Origin: Streptomyces sp. MA5143a
Lineage (GTDB): Bacteria; Actinomycetota; Actinomycetes; Streptomycetales; Streptomycetaceae
Assembly (NCBI RefSeq): GCF_900290235.1
Contig: NZ_OLMK01000030.1
Coordinates: 62,001 to 126,000, forward strand
Direction: 5' to 3'
Length of the DNA: 64,000 bases
Positions 18,101 to 25,411 of the stretch are shown here, in pieces; the first letter of the stretch is position 1, and each line of letters starts with the position of its first letter. Under the pieces are notes generated by a model. That model saw only the letters and a program-made list of their open reading frames with translations, made no database searches and was not told where the DNA came from. A program made the position numbers and the translations under genes.

Positions 18101-18679
18101 CGGGTGGAGATCCTGCTCCCGTCCAACGCGCCGAACCCGTCCACCCTGACCCAGATCGTCTCGGCGGGCGACGCCACCGGGGACGGCCGCACCGACTTCT
18201 TCGCCACCATGGGCGACGAACTGTGGGCGTTCACCGGCTACCACGGCGCCACGATCGACCAGGCGATCCGGCTGTCCTCCGCGGCCTGGACCGAGCGGGA
18301 CATCGTCAGTGTGGCGGACTTCAGCGGCGACGGCGTGACGGACCTGATCTACCGCAGCGACGTCTCCGGCCGCCTGCTGTCCCGCAAGGGCGTCAAGGCG
18401 GGCAGCGGTACGGGCACCGACCTGAACTCCCTGGCCGCCGCCGCCAACTCGGCCGACGGCGAGGACGGGATCTACGGTGCCTCCGGCTGGGGCAGCGGCA
18501 ACATCTATCTGCTGGCCGGCACGCCGGACGCCAACGGCGACGGGATCCCGGACATCTGGACCGTCCACACCAACGGCACCGTCCGCTTCTACACCGGCAG
18601 CCGCACGGCGCTGTCCGGTTCGGGCACGGAGATCATCGGCTCGGCGAGCTACTGGAAGAACCGGATCGCCATCGGCTGA
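15182..18679 (+). CDS. Secreted DNRLRE / FG-GAP repeat protein
   Basis: 1165 aa, ATG at 15182 behind a G/A-rich ribosome-binding site. Residues 15-38 form a signal or anchor segment after an Arg-rich start. About 300-400 is a Pro/Glu/Thr linker. YPVFVDPS at about 421 opens a DNRLRE domain to about 608 (YFNIAFDKDLKGTKITSAKLR), followed by a fibronectin-like segment (LYSWRVRAVDDANSSSGYAP) and then FG-GAP/VCBS-type repeats from about 858 to the end (DFTGDKLPDLMVV, DATGDGRTDFFATMGDELW, DANGDGIPDIW). These repeats form Ca-binding beta-propellers. The divergent arrangement with an RHS toxin gene recurs in Streptomyces as I remember it, and suggests a partner or carrier at the cell surface. No catalytic residues recognised. 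Confidence 0.85.
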   Translation: MTRKERNWRRVPGRRTTAAVLTAALAATGITFIGLGLDEPGSRDGSDGAGRKKPVGEAAALARAAETGRPVEVTTARTARSTTWARPDGQMAKRLYSSPIRAKVGGEWKPIDYDLSRTAKGWEPKATNARMVFSAGSKAARGEDGQGDERASRAGSGVRRISLVKGVRTAAAADASPLVTLTVDGYTIQLTWPGPVPAPIIDGSRALYPEILPGADLVLTADDDGFAQLLVLKNRTAAADPRAQQLSYGITAADLTFRLDPVTSVLSAENAYGNEVAVSPTPLMWDSSGSPAVTDGQVGATAQPTTEESPEPTAPESDEPGDSPSPTEGLIETDEQGDTNPETLPPATDGPAPTVPESPLPSAPAEPTPAPTQGGSAATLSLPGLDGPSPDSRGELVEADLSGANWVLTPDTEFLTDPATTYPVFVDPSVKKHTQNWTTAYSRHPNATFYNGKGFNKGGTHEARVGFESDTWGTSRSYFNIAFDKDLKGTKITSAKLRMLETYSWSCSSRSMSVHLTGPVNGKTNWKNAPKLSDGNKFATKSFAHGYKSGCRDAYETFDVRRAAQKRADEGKDTITFGLRARDEHSQYSWKKFQANGDNAPVLELVYNRKPTIDAKSLDLGPDAKCTTTEPYVRMGSGNLTFTARGADKDKNLDFLDFDLWPTGKWDSTHDLLGSTGKVSVGGDKDVALRTTSGFSTGKLTNGTLYSWRVRAVDDANSSSGYAPASTPCRFVLDTTAPRPPKVSSTDFPNADGAENGFGNDAEDANWSTKKFGTPGSFTVRALNTDVVRYEYGFNAASYPFSVNRTSGTATTVSATLANAKPPTAGPNVLYVRTVDAAGNPSQPTKYFFYVTPRDQADSPGDFTGDKLPDLMVVSDAGNLVMYPSQATNDLVKGTGDLDYSMSGAYRANPDKDPNGDDLPSFVAAPAGHFKGALITHNGDIYGGDGLQDLVVRLGDKLWVYPGDGYGAVNIDRRVEILLPSNAPNPSTLTQIVSAGDATGDGRTDFFATMGDELWAFTGYHGATIDQAIRLSSAAWTERDIVSVADFSGDGVTDLIYRSDVSGRLLSRKGVKAGSGTGTDLNSLAAAANSADGEDGIYGASGWGSGNIYLLAGTPDANGDGIPDIWTVHTNGTVRFYTGSRTALSGSGTEIIGSASYWKNRIAIG

Positions 18680-18690
18680 CCGCAGCACGA

Positions 18691-18734
18691 GGACGAGGGG
18701 CCGACCGCGAACGTCCGCGGTCGGCCCCTCGTCC
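18691..18734 (+). terminator. Terminator after the DNRLRE gene
   Basis: A perfect 19-bp inverted repeat (18691-18709 with 18716-18734, loop AACGTC) followed by TTCTC, 11 bp after the stop codon. Confidence 0.85.
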
Positions 18735-18852
18735 TTCTCGCCCGCTCCGCCCCCCCATCACCCGTCCCCCCGTGTCCCCCGTTCCGTCGACCCTCCCGCG
18801 CCGCCCGCCGTCGTTCCCGGGGTTCCGGCGGCCCGCGCTCTAACCTGACGGC

Positions 18853-19263
18853 ATGTCAGATGATGAGTCGTACGAACTGCTCGGTTTCGACAACATCCTC
18901 CTGCCCGTCGGCGACCTCGACGAGGCCGTCGCCTTCTACGGGCGGGCGGGATTCGACGTCGCCTTCCACCTCGACGAGGCGGGGATCGCCCTGCTGAAGG
19001 TGGGCAAGGAGACCCCCGGACTGCTGCTCCGGCTGGAGGACGAGCTGCGGCACCGGCCGCCGGGGTGGGCCGCCGCCCGGGTGTGGCTGGAGGTGCGGGA
19101 CGCCCGGTCCGCCGCCCGCGCCCTCACGGCGGCCGGGGTCCAGCCGATCGACCCGCCGTTCTCCGTCGCCACCGGCTGGACCGTCGAGTTCGCCGACCCG
19201 TGGGGGAACGTCATCGGTCTCACGGACTACACCAAGCGGCCCGAACTGGCCCGCACCTCCTGA
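18853..19263 (+). CDS. VOC (glyoxalase/bleomycin resistance) family protein
   Basis: 136 aa, ATG at 18853. It has one vicinal-oxygen-chelate fold made of two beta-alpha-beta-beta-beta modules: DNILLPVGDLDEAVAFYGRAGF at the N-terminus and VWLEVRDARSAARALTAAGV in the second half, ending with the family signature VEFADPWGNVIGLTDY. Candidate metal ligands are few: the usual first His or Gln is Asn14, and a Glu sits in VEFADPWGN. Substrate cannot be predicted; such proteins include dioxygenases, isomerases and drug-binding resistance proteins. It stands alone between a terminator and a regulated promoter. Confidence 0.8.
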   Translation: MSDDESYELLGFDNILLPVGDLDEAVAFYGRAGFDVAFHLDEAGIALLKVGKETPGLLLRLEDELRHRPPGWAAARVWLEVRDARSAARALTAAGVQPIDPPFSVATGWTVEFADPWGNVIGLTDYTKRPELARTS

Positions 19264-19310
19264 CCCCTCCCCGACTCCGCCCCCTCTCCCCGCCCCCTCC
19301 GGATCTCCGC

Positions 19311-19324
19311 TTGAACATGTTCAA
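19311..19324. promoter_or_regulatory. Operator 1, TetR-type palindrome
   Basis: TTGAACATGTTCAA is a perfect 14-bp palindrome overlapping the -35 box. The TetR gene at 20451, three genes downstream in the same operon, is the likely ligand. Confidence 0.65.
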
Positions 19325-19339
19325 AAACAGGGCTACTGT
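19311..19339 (+). promoter_or_regulatory. Promoter of the membrane/DCC1/TetR operon
   Basis: TTGAAC at 19311-19316 and TACTGT at 19334-19339 with exactly 17 bp between them make a good HrdB-type promoter. The -35 box is embedded in the first operator palindrome and the second operator lies just downstream of the expected start point, the classic layout of a repressed promoter. Confidence 0.65.
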
Positions 19340-19356
19340 CTCACCGACAGCACGTT

Positions 19357-19370
19357 TTGAACGTGTTCAA
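19357..19370. promoter_or_regulatory. Operator 2, TetR-type palindrome
   Basis: TTGAACGTGTTCAA matches operator 1 at 13 of 14 positions. The centre-to-centre distance is 46 bp. It lies between the promoter and the first gene, 22 bp before the ATG. Confidence 0.65.
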
Positions 19371-19392
19371 GTAAGTCGGAAGGGGTGGGGGC

Positions 19393-19818
19393 ATGGACCT
19401 CACGGTCGTCGCGTACGTCATCTATCTGCTGGTCAGCGTGGGTCTGACGGTCTGGGTGGCGAGGACGCTGAGCAGGAACGGGCGGATCTTCCTCGAAGAC
19501 GTGCTCCACGGGAACGAGAAGCTCGCGGACGCGGTGAACCACCTGCTGGTCGTCGGCTTCTACCTCGTGAACCTGGGCTTCGTGGCCCTCTACCTGAACG
19601 CGGACGGCGCCATCGAGAGCCCCCGCGAGGTGTTCGAGGAAGTGTCGGCGAAGCTCGGCGTGGTGCTGCTGGTGCTGGGGGCGCTGCACCTGGGCAATGT
19701 CTTCGTGCTCAACAAGTTCCGGCGGCGGGGCGCCATGGAGCGGGAGCAGGTGCCGCCGGTCGCGCCGCAGGGCTGGACCACACACGCGGCGCCCTCGGTC
19801 CCGCCGGCCGGGGCGTGA
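19393..19818 (+). CDS. Small integral membrane protein of a TetR-controlled operon
   Basis: 141 aa, ATG at 19393 after AGGGG. Three hydrophobic stretches are visible: residues 1-25 (MDLTVVAYVIYLLVSVGLTVWVA), about 52-73 (LLVVGFYLVNLGFVALYLN) and about 88-108 (LGVVLLVLGALHLGNVFVL). The C-terminal 30 residues are hydrophilic and Pro-rich. I do not recognise a named family with a known function. It is the first gene after the twin-operator promoter and 5 bp before the DCC1-type gene, so its expression should follow the TetR regulator encoded downstream. Confidence 0.8.
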   Translation: MDLTVVAYVIYLLVSVGLTVWVARTLSRNGRIFLEDVLHGNEKLADAVNHLLVVGFYLVNLGFVALYLNADGAIESPREVFEEVSAKLGVVLLVLGALHLGNVFVLNKFRRRGAMEREQVPPVAPQGWTTHAAPSVPPAGA

Positions 19819-19823
19819 CCCCG

Positions 19824-20441
19824 ATGACGGCGATCGAGGCCACCGTGGACCGGGGCGCCGCGCGCGTCCCGGTCCACGGGCTCACCGTGCTCTACGACGC
19901 CCGGTGCACCCTCTGCGTCTTCGTCAGGGAGTGGCTGGGCAGGCAGCGGCAGCTGGTGCCGCTCGACTTCGTCGCGGCCGGGTCCGACGAGGCCCGGCGG
20001 CGCTTCCCCGCACTCGACCACCGGGCGACCCTCGCGGAGATCACCGTCGTCGGGGACGCCGGGCAGGTGTACCGGGGCTCCGCCGCCTGGGTCGTCTGCC
20101 TGTGGGCGCTGCGCGAGCACCGGCCGCTGGCCCACCGGCTGAGCACCCCCGCCGGGGCACGGCTCGCCCGCCGCGCGGTGCTCGCCGCCGCGAAGTGGCG
20201 GGGCGTCGAGCAGGGAAGCGGTACACGCGAGGCGGGCGCCCGGCCGCAGTGGGGCGGCGGCATCTACTCCGGCGCGGACGGCTGGACGTACGACCCCCGG
20301 CACGGCTGGACGTACACCGCGCCCCGGCCCGACGCCCCTTCCGGCGCCCCCAGCCCGGCCGCCGCTCCGGGCGGCCCGCCCGGCACCCCCACCCCCGCCC
20401 TCCCCGGCGGCTGCGACAGCGGTACCTGCCCGACTGGTTAG
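19824..20441 (+). CDS. DCC1-like thiol-disulfide oxidoreductase family protein (DUF393)
   Basis: 205 aa, ATG at 19824. The N-terminal half has the DUF393/DCC hallmark LYDARCTLCVFVREWLGRQ (D-x-x-C-x-x-C, about residues 24-42), then a thioredoxin-like core with RFPALDH, ITVVGDAGQVYRG and the helix ALREHRPLAHRL. The C-terminal 70 residues are Gly/Pro/Ala-rich and contain two tryptophan motifs (DGWTYDPRHGWTY), probably a flexible tail, ending GGCDSGTCPTG with two more cysteines. A redox role is inferred from the family. It sits between the membrane protein and the TetR gene in the operon. Confidence 0.8.
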   Translation: MTAIEATVDRGAARVPVHGLTVLYDARCTLCVFVREWLGRQRQLVPLDFVAAGSDEARRRFPALDHRATLAEITVVGDAGQVYRGSAAWVVCLWALREHRPLAHRLSTPAGARLARRAVLAAAKWRGVEQGSGTREAGARPQWGGGIYSGADGWTYDPRHGWTYTAPRPDAPSGAPSPAAAPGGPPGTPTPALPGGCDSGTCPTG

Positions 20442-20450
20442 GCTCTGCCC

Positions 20451-21257
20451 GTGCCCGCAGTGAACGACGAACCCAGCGCAGAGCCCGGCCCCGAGCCCCC
20501 CGTGGCGGAGCCACCGGCCGACGACGACGGGGCACCCGGCGGCCCCCGGGGCGGCTCCGCCAAGTCCGAGCAGACCCGCGCGCTCATCCTGGAGACCGCG
20601 CTGCGGCTCTTCCAGGAGCGCGGGTACGACAAGACGACGATGCGGGCGATCGCCAAGGAGGCCGGGGTCTCCGTCGGCAACGCGTACTACTACTTCGCCG
20701 GCAAGGAGCACCTGATCCAGGGGTTCTACGACCGGATCGGCGCGGAGCACCGGGCGGCGGTGCGGCCGGTGCTGGAGCGGGAGACGGACCTGCAGGCGCG
20801 GATCGCCGGGGTCCTGACGACCTGGCTGGACGTGGCGGAGCCGTACCACGAGTTCGCGGCGCAGTTCTTCAAGAACGCGGCCGACCCGGACAGCCCCCTC
20901 AGCCCGTTCTCCCCGGAGTCGGCGGGCGCGCGCGAGGAGTCCATCGCGGTCCACCGCGAGGTCCTCGCCGGTGCGAAGGCGAAGGTCCCGGAGGAACTGC
21001 GCGAGGTCCTGCCCGAGTTGATGTGGCTCTCGCAGATGGGGCTCGTCCTCTACTGGGTCTTCGACCGCACGGAGGGCCGCGAACGCAGCTACCGCCTCGC
21101 GGAGCGCGGGGCCCGCCTGACGACCAGAGGGGTCTCCCTGGCCCGCTTCCGGGTCCTGCGCCCCCTCGTCCACGAGGTCCACGAACTGTTCACGGACTTC
21201 CTCCCGGGCATGACGAAGGTCCTGCCGGACCCGGGGGGCCACAGGAAACTCGGGTGA
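20451..21257 (+). CDS. TetR family transcriptional regulator
   Basis: 268 aa, GTG at 20451, 9 bp after the DCC1 gene. A Pro/Glu/Gly-rich N-terminal 38 residues precede the TetR helix-turn-helix: ILETALRLFQERGYDKTTMRAIAKEAGVSVGNAYYYFAGKEHLIQGF (about residues 45-95). The C-terminal ligand domain has LTTWLDVAEPYHEFAAQFF and LMWLSQMGLVLYWVFDRT. The last part (VLRPLVHEVHELF) is helical. Because it is last in an operon whose promoter carries two TTGAAC-N2-GTTCAA sites, autorepression is the simplest reading. The ligand is unknown; a lipid or acyl-CoA is only a guess. Confidence 0.9.
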   Translation: MPAVNDEPSAEPGPEPPVAEPPADDDGAPGGPRGGSAKSEQTRALILETALRLFQERGYDKTTMRAIAKEAGVSVGNAYYYFAGKEHLIQGFYDRIGAEHRAAVRPVLERETDLQARIAGVLTTWLDVAEPYHEFAAQFFKNAADPDSPLSPFSPESAGAREESIAVHREVLAGAKAKVPEELREVLPELMWLSQMGLVLYWVFDRTEGRERSYRLAERGARLTTRGVSLARFRVLRPLVHEVHELFTDFLPGMTKVLPDPGGHRKLG

Positions 21258-21347
21258 TCACTTTCGGGTGAATGGGGTCGAACGGGACCTCTGGACTCGC
21301 TCCTGCCTACGATGATGGCCTCGACCCCAGCCCACAGGAGGCACGCG

Positions 21348-21956
21348 ATGTCCGCAGCATCCGTCGAGCGGCCCCACGGCAACCGTCCGCTGATCGCGGA
21401 GGCGAACCGGATCGTGGACCGGCTCCCGGGGTACCGCGTCGAGATCATCGGAGGCACGATCGTTGTGACGCCGCCCCCCAACGTCGGCCACGCCCGTGCG
21501 TTGTCCAGGTTGCGGACCCCCTTCATCGCCGCGGGCCTGGCCGGTGGTGAAACCGAGGTACTCGAGGGTGTGGGGGTCTGGCTGCCGAACGGCGCCGAAG
21601 ACTATGCGATCCCGGATCTCGCGGTCGTGGACGCCGACATCGACGACCACCTCATCGAGAACAACTGCTACGACCCGATCGCCTTCCGTCTCGTTCTGGA
21701 GGTCACCTCCAGCAACTACGAGAACGACCTTCGTGGCAAGGTCGGCGCCTACGCCCAAGCGAAGATCCCGGTGTACGTCATCATCAACCGCCAGCACCAG
21801 CGCGTGCACGTGCTCACCGAGCCGACCGGGGGCGAGTACCAGACCCACCGTATCCACGCCCCCGGCGAAACCGTCACACTGCCCAAGTCGATCGGTGCCG
21901 AAGTCACCCTGGACGCCGACCTGATCCTCAAGGCCGGGCAGACGAAGGTCAGCTGA
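21348..21956 (+). CDS. Uma2 family endonuclease (PD-(D/E)XK-like)
   Basis: 202 aa. The ATG at 21348 is preceded by CAGGAGG; an upstream in-frame ATG at 21312 lacks one. The fold motifs are YRVEIIGGTIVV, then VWLPNGAEDYAIPDLAVVD (catalytic Asp in PDLAVVD), FRLVLEVTSSNYENDLRGK (Glu-Val-x-Ser with Lys) and YAQAKIPVYVIIN. This is the Uma2/DUF820 restriction-endonuclease-like family, common and expanded in Streptomyces and cyanobacteria, with unclear biological roles, often linked to mobile DNA. Its 3' end overlaps the convergent MMPL remnant by 8 bp. Confidence 0.88.
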   Translation: MSAASVERPHGNRPLIAEANRIVDRLPGYRVEIIGGTIVVTPPPNVGHARALSRLRTPFIAAGLAGGETEVLEGVGVWLPNGAEDYAIPDLAVVDADIDDHLIENNCYDPIAFRLVLEVTSSNYENDLRGKVGAYAQAKIPVYVIINRQHQRVHVLTEPTGGEYQTHRIHAPGETVTLPKSIGAEVTLDADLILKAGQTKVS

Positions 21957-22961
21957 CCGCGTCCACCTCCCCCTCCGCCACCCCCGCCAGCTCCACGTCG
22001 TACACCAGCGGGCCCTCCCCGACATCCACCTGTCGAGCGCGAGACGTGTGCGCCGGGGATGTCGCCGCCAGGAAATACGTGCCCGGGGCCGGGACCGCGA
22101 CGATGTACGAGCCGTCCGCCAGGGACGTCACCCGGTCCAGTCGCCGGCCGCCGCGGGTCAGCAGGGTCACGTCGGCGTCGCCCACCGGCTCACCGTCCGC
22201 CGTGCGGATGAAGCCGTGCATCACCGAGGCCGGTCCGCCGCCCTCCAGCCCGGTCGCCGGTTCGACGGCCGTCGGCTCCACCTTCGGCTCCACCGCCGGA
22301 TGCGGCAACCGCTTCTCCACCCCGCCGGCAGCCACCAGTTCGCCTTCCCCAGCAGATGCATCGCGGCCGGCACCAGCGCCGTCCGCAGGATGAACGCCTC
22401 CAGGGCGACGGCCGCGCAGTTGATGACCCGGCTGGTCTCGGCGAGGCCGACCCGCACGGCGCGGGCGTTGTCCTTGGTGTGGACCCACTCCTCGTGCATC
22501 CGGCTCACCAGGAACACCTGGTAGTCCATGGAGAGCCCGAAGAGGAGGGAGAGCATGATGACCGGCAGGAACGCGGCGATCGGGCCCTCCTTGCCGACGC
22601 CGAGCAGTTCCGTGCCCCAGCCCCACTGGAAGATCGCGACCAGGACACCGAAGGAGGCGGCCGCCGCGACGAGGTTCATCAGCGCGGCCGTCAGCGGCAC
22701 CACCAGGGAGCGGAAGGCGACCATCAGCAGCAGGAAGCCCAGCGCGATGATCGTCGCGACGAAGTAGGGCAGCCGGTCGCCGGTGACCGACGCGAAGTCC
22801 TTCGACACCGCCGTCACCCCGCCCACATGGGCCTGCGTCCCGGACGCCGGGATCACGTCGTCCCGCAGCCGGTCGATGAGCCGGTCGGTCCGCTCGTCCT
22901 GGGGCGAGGTCGTCGGGACCACCTGGATCGCGGTGACACCGTTCGCGGGCGGTGCGGCGGC
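21949..22961 (-). pseudogene. Truncated and frameshifted MMPL family transporter
   Basis: The remnant starts inside the protein at ANGVTAIQVVPTTSPQDE near 22961 and continues through the second MMPL membrane block (VTGDRLPYFVATIIALGFLL, VIMLSLLFGLSMDYQVFLVS, SRVINCAAVALEAFIL). At about 22320-22330 a frameshift splits NWWLPAG from VEKRLPHPAVEP. The following frame encodes a carboxypeptidase-regulatory (CnaB-like) domain (MHGFIRTADGEPVGDADVTL to PAPGTYFLAATSPAH) ending at 21949. The first half (N-terminal helices and first periplasmic domain) is missing. An intact MMPL protein would be over 700 aa. Adjacent on the other side of the break is an equally truncated kinase. Confidence 0.85.
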
Positions 22962-22964
22962 ACC

Positions 22965-23615
22965 CAGCTGCGCCGCTTCGTCGGTGACGCCTCCCACGAG
23001 CTGCGCACCCCGCTGTCCGCGATCCGCGGCTACCTCCAGCTCCACGAGAAGGGCATGCTCACCGATCCCGCAGAACGCCGTCGCGCCTGGGACCGTATGA
23101 ACGGCGAGGTCGACCGCATGGGCCACCTCGTGGACGAACTCCTCACCCTCGCCCGCCTCGACCAGCACCCCGAACTCCGGCTGCGGAACGTGGACCTGGC
23201 CTGCCTGGTCCGTGACGCCGCCGCCGATCTCCGCGCCCAGCAACCCGAACGCCCGGTCACGGTCGCCGCGGAGGGCGCCCTCCTCGTGCACGCCGACGAG
23301 TCGGGCCTGCGGCAGATCCTGGGCAACCTGGTGAGCAACGTACGCACCCACACCCCCGCGGACGTGCCGGTCCGCCTGTGTGTGGCACGGGAGGACGGCA
23401 CCGTGCGGCTGTCCGTCGCGGACGAGGGGCCGGGGCTGCCGGAGGAGGACGCGGCCAGGATCTTCGACCGCTTCTTCCGGGCGGGCGGGGGCGCCGGCAG
23501 CGGCCTGGGCATGGCCATCGTGCAGGGCGTGGCGGAGGCCCACGGCGGCGAGGTCACGGTGACCACGTCCCCGGGCGACGGCCTGGAGGCGACGGTGACC
23601 CTGCCGCCGCGCTGA
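22965..23615 (+). pseudogene. Truncated sensor histidine kinase, 5' half missing
   Basis: The coding sequence begins abruptly at QLRRFVGDASHELRTPLSAIRGYL, the H-box with the phospho-accepting His, and runs through the N-box region (DESGLRQILGNLVSNVRTH), G1 (VADEGPGLPEEDA), the F-box (FDRFFRAGG) and G2 (GSGLGMAIVQG) to a natural stop. Sensor, membrane and HAMP parts are gone, and no start codon or ribosome-binding site exists: upstream lies antisense MMPL sequence. About 217 codons remain of perhaps 450-500. An intact kinase of this kind would have a response-regulator partner, and none is present nearby. Confidence 0.85.
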
Positions 23616-23675
23616 GACGTCCACGGCTCCCGCTCGACGTCGGACCGGTCCGGCCGTCACAGCCGGGACACCCCG

Positions 23676-25232
23676 TCAGATCCAGTCCAGCCGCCACAGC
23701 CGGAACATCCCGGTCGCGTCGGACAGGTACTGGGCCCCGCCGACGTCCTCCGTGCTGAGCACGTACTCCTTGCGCTGCCACAGCGGGATCAGCGGGACGT
23801 CGTGCGCGACGACGTCCTGGAGGCTCTTGAAGTCCTCCACCGCCCGGCTGCGGTCCTCGTAGCGCCGGCCGTCCCGGACGAGCCGGTCGACCTCCTCGCT
23901 GCTGTACCCGTTCTTCAGGGAGCCGTCGGTGCCCACCAGGGGCCCGCTGAAGGTGTCCGGGTCGGGGAAGTCGGCCACCCAGCCGACGCCGTACGCGTCG
24001 AGCTTGCCGTCGGCGTAACGCTGCTGGAAGTCGGCCCAGGGGTAGGCCTTCGTCGTCACGTAGAACAGCCCGGTCGCCTCCAGCTGCCGCTTCAGCTCGG
24101 CGGCCTCGGCGACGGCCGACTCCCGGCCCTCGGCGTACCCGTAGGTGAAGCGCACCGGCATGCTCACGCCGGCCGCGTCGAGCAGCTTGCGGGCCCGCTG
24201 CGGATCGGGCTTGGGGTACGTGTCGAAGAACGAGGTGGTGTGGCCCGTGACGCCGGCCGGGATCAGGGAGTACAGCGGGTCGGTGGTGCCCTGGTAGACC
24301 TGGGAGACCAGTCTCTCCCGGTTGATCAGGGCGGCCAGTGCCTGCCGCACCCGGCGGTCGTGGAGGGGCGAGTTCTCCCTGACGTTGAGGACCAGGTCGC
24401 GGGTCTCGGTGCTGTCGGACTCCGTGACCCGCTGGTCGGGGTCGCTGGGCGACAGTCCCGCGAGCACGGCGGGCGGCAGGGTGCGCGCGGCGACGTCGAC
24501 GCGGCGTTCCTGCCACGCCTTCTCCAGCGCCGCCGAGTCCTTGTAGTAGCGCATGAGGACGGGGCTGCCGGTGTGCTGGACGGCGCCCCGGTAGCTCTCG
24601 TTGGGGCTGAGGCGGGCCTGCCGGTCCTTCGTGTACGACGTCAGGACGTACGGTCCGGTGCCGTCGGCGCCGCCGTCGGTCCGCAGCCGGTTCGCCGGGT
24701 ACTCGGTGCGGTCGACGATCGACCCGGCGCCGGTCGCGATCTTGTACGGGAAGGTGGCGTCCGGCGCGGTGAGGCGGAAGCTGACGGTCTGCCCGTCCAC
24801 GCTCACCGACTGGAGGGTGTCGAGGAGCGAGGCGGGGCCCACGTCGGAGTTGATCCGCTTGACCCGGTCGAAGGAGTACTTCACGTCGGCCCCGGTCACC
24901 TCGCGTCCGCCGGGGAACCTCAGCCCCTGGCGCAGGGTGCAGCGGTAGACGGTGAGCGCGTTGCCGGCGAACGCGCAGTCGCGCGCCGCGTCGGGGACGG
25001 GGCTCGCGCCGCCGGGCTCGAAGGTCAGCAGCGACTGGAAGACGTTGTTGAACAGGGCCCAGGATCCGGCGTCGTACGCGCCGGCCGGGTCGAGGGACGT
25101 GACCGAGTCGGTCGTCCCGACGGTGATCGTCCGGTCCGTGTCGTGCCGGGCGGGCAGCAGCTGCCAGCCGCCGATCGCCGCGATCGCCAGCACCAGCAGC
25201 GACGCGAGAACCCGCGTGCGAACCGACCGCAT
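23676..25232 (-). CDS. Peptide/nickel-type ABC transporter substrate-binding protein
   Basis: 518 aa from the ATG at 25232 (MRSVRTRVLASLLVLAIAAIGG), behind GGGGAGGGG; an upstream in-frame ATG lacks a ribosome-binding site. It has a signal-anchor N-terminus with no lipobox Cys, so it is anchored or secreted rather than lipidated. Family 5 solute-binding motifs: TITVGTTDSVTSLDPAGAYD, VFQSLLTFEPGG, CTLRQGLRFPGGREVTGADVKYSFDR, GTGPYVLTSY, VRQALAALINRE and the C-terminal VPLIPLWQRKEYVL. It would bind oligopeptides or similar extracellular ligands. No permease or ATPase genes adjoin it, so it is an orphan receptor in this window. Confidence 0.88.
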   Translation of the reverse strand: MRSVRTRVLASLLVLAIAAIGGWQLLPARHDTDRTITVGTTDSVTSLDPAGAYDAGSWALFNNVFQSLLTFEPGGASPVPDAARDCAFAGNALTVYRCTLRQGLRFPGGREVTGADVKYSFDRVKRINSDVGPASLLDTLQSVSVDGQTVSFRLTAPDATFPYKIATGAGSIVDRTEYPANRLRTDGGADGTGPYVLTSYTKDRQARLSPNESYRGAVQHTGSPVLMRYYKDSAALEKAWQERRVDVAARTLPPAVLAGLSPSDPDQRVTESDSTETRDLVLNVRENSPLHDRRVRQALAALINRERLVSQVYQGTTDPLYSLIPAGVTGHTTSFFDTYPKPDPQRARKLLDAAGVSMPVRFTYGYAEGRESAVAEAAELKRQLEATGLFYVTTKAYPWADFQQRYADGKLDAYGVGWVADFPDPDTFSGPLVGTDGSLKNGYSSEEVDRLVRDGRRYEDRSRAVEDFKSLQDVVAHDVPLIPLWQRKEYVLSTEDVGGAQYLSDATGMFRLWRLDWI

Positions 25233-25362
25233 CGGCGCCCCTCCCCATGACTCCACCCGGCCCACGACGCTCAGTGGCCGCGCGGTGGCGCCGATCACCT
25301 AACCACACGCGTTCATGCGCGCGGAAGAGGGGTTTTGTTGAGTTGAGGAAGAACTTGGTAAG

Positions 25363-25395
25363 CGTGGGGAGCGCGTGAACTACGCGCTCCCCACG
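25363..25395 (-). terminator. Terminator of the metallophosphoesterase gene
   Basis: A perfect 14-bp inverted repeat (25363-25376 with 25382-25395, loop of 5 nt) lies 17 bp beyond the minus-strand stop at 25412. Confidence 0.75.
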
Positions 25396-25411
25396 AGATG
25401 CTGACGAACCG

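Noticed and set aside
15107..18688. Long minus-strand open frame antisense to the DNRLRE gene
   Set aside because: Composition is typical antisense of a high-GC gene, while the plus frame has a signal peptide, DNRLRE and FG-GAP repeats.
21949..22626. A separate carboxypeptidase-regulatory-domain protein
   Set aside because: Its sequence continues the MMPL remnant across a frameshift (NWWLPAG / VEKRLPHPAVEP), so it is the C-terminal part of the same broken gene.
22356..22960. Extended start of the histidine kinase frame into upstream sequence
   Set aside because: That part is antisense to MMPL coding sequence and has no kinase features; the kinase proper begins at the H-box.
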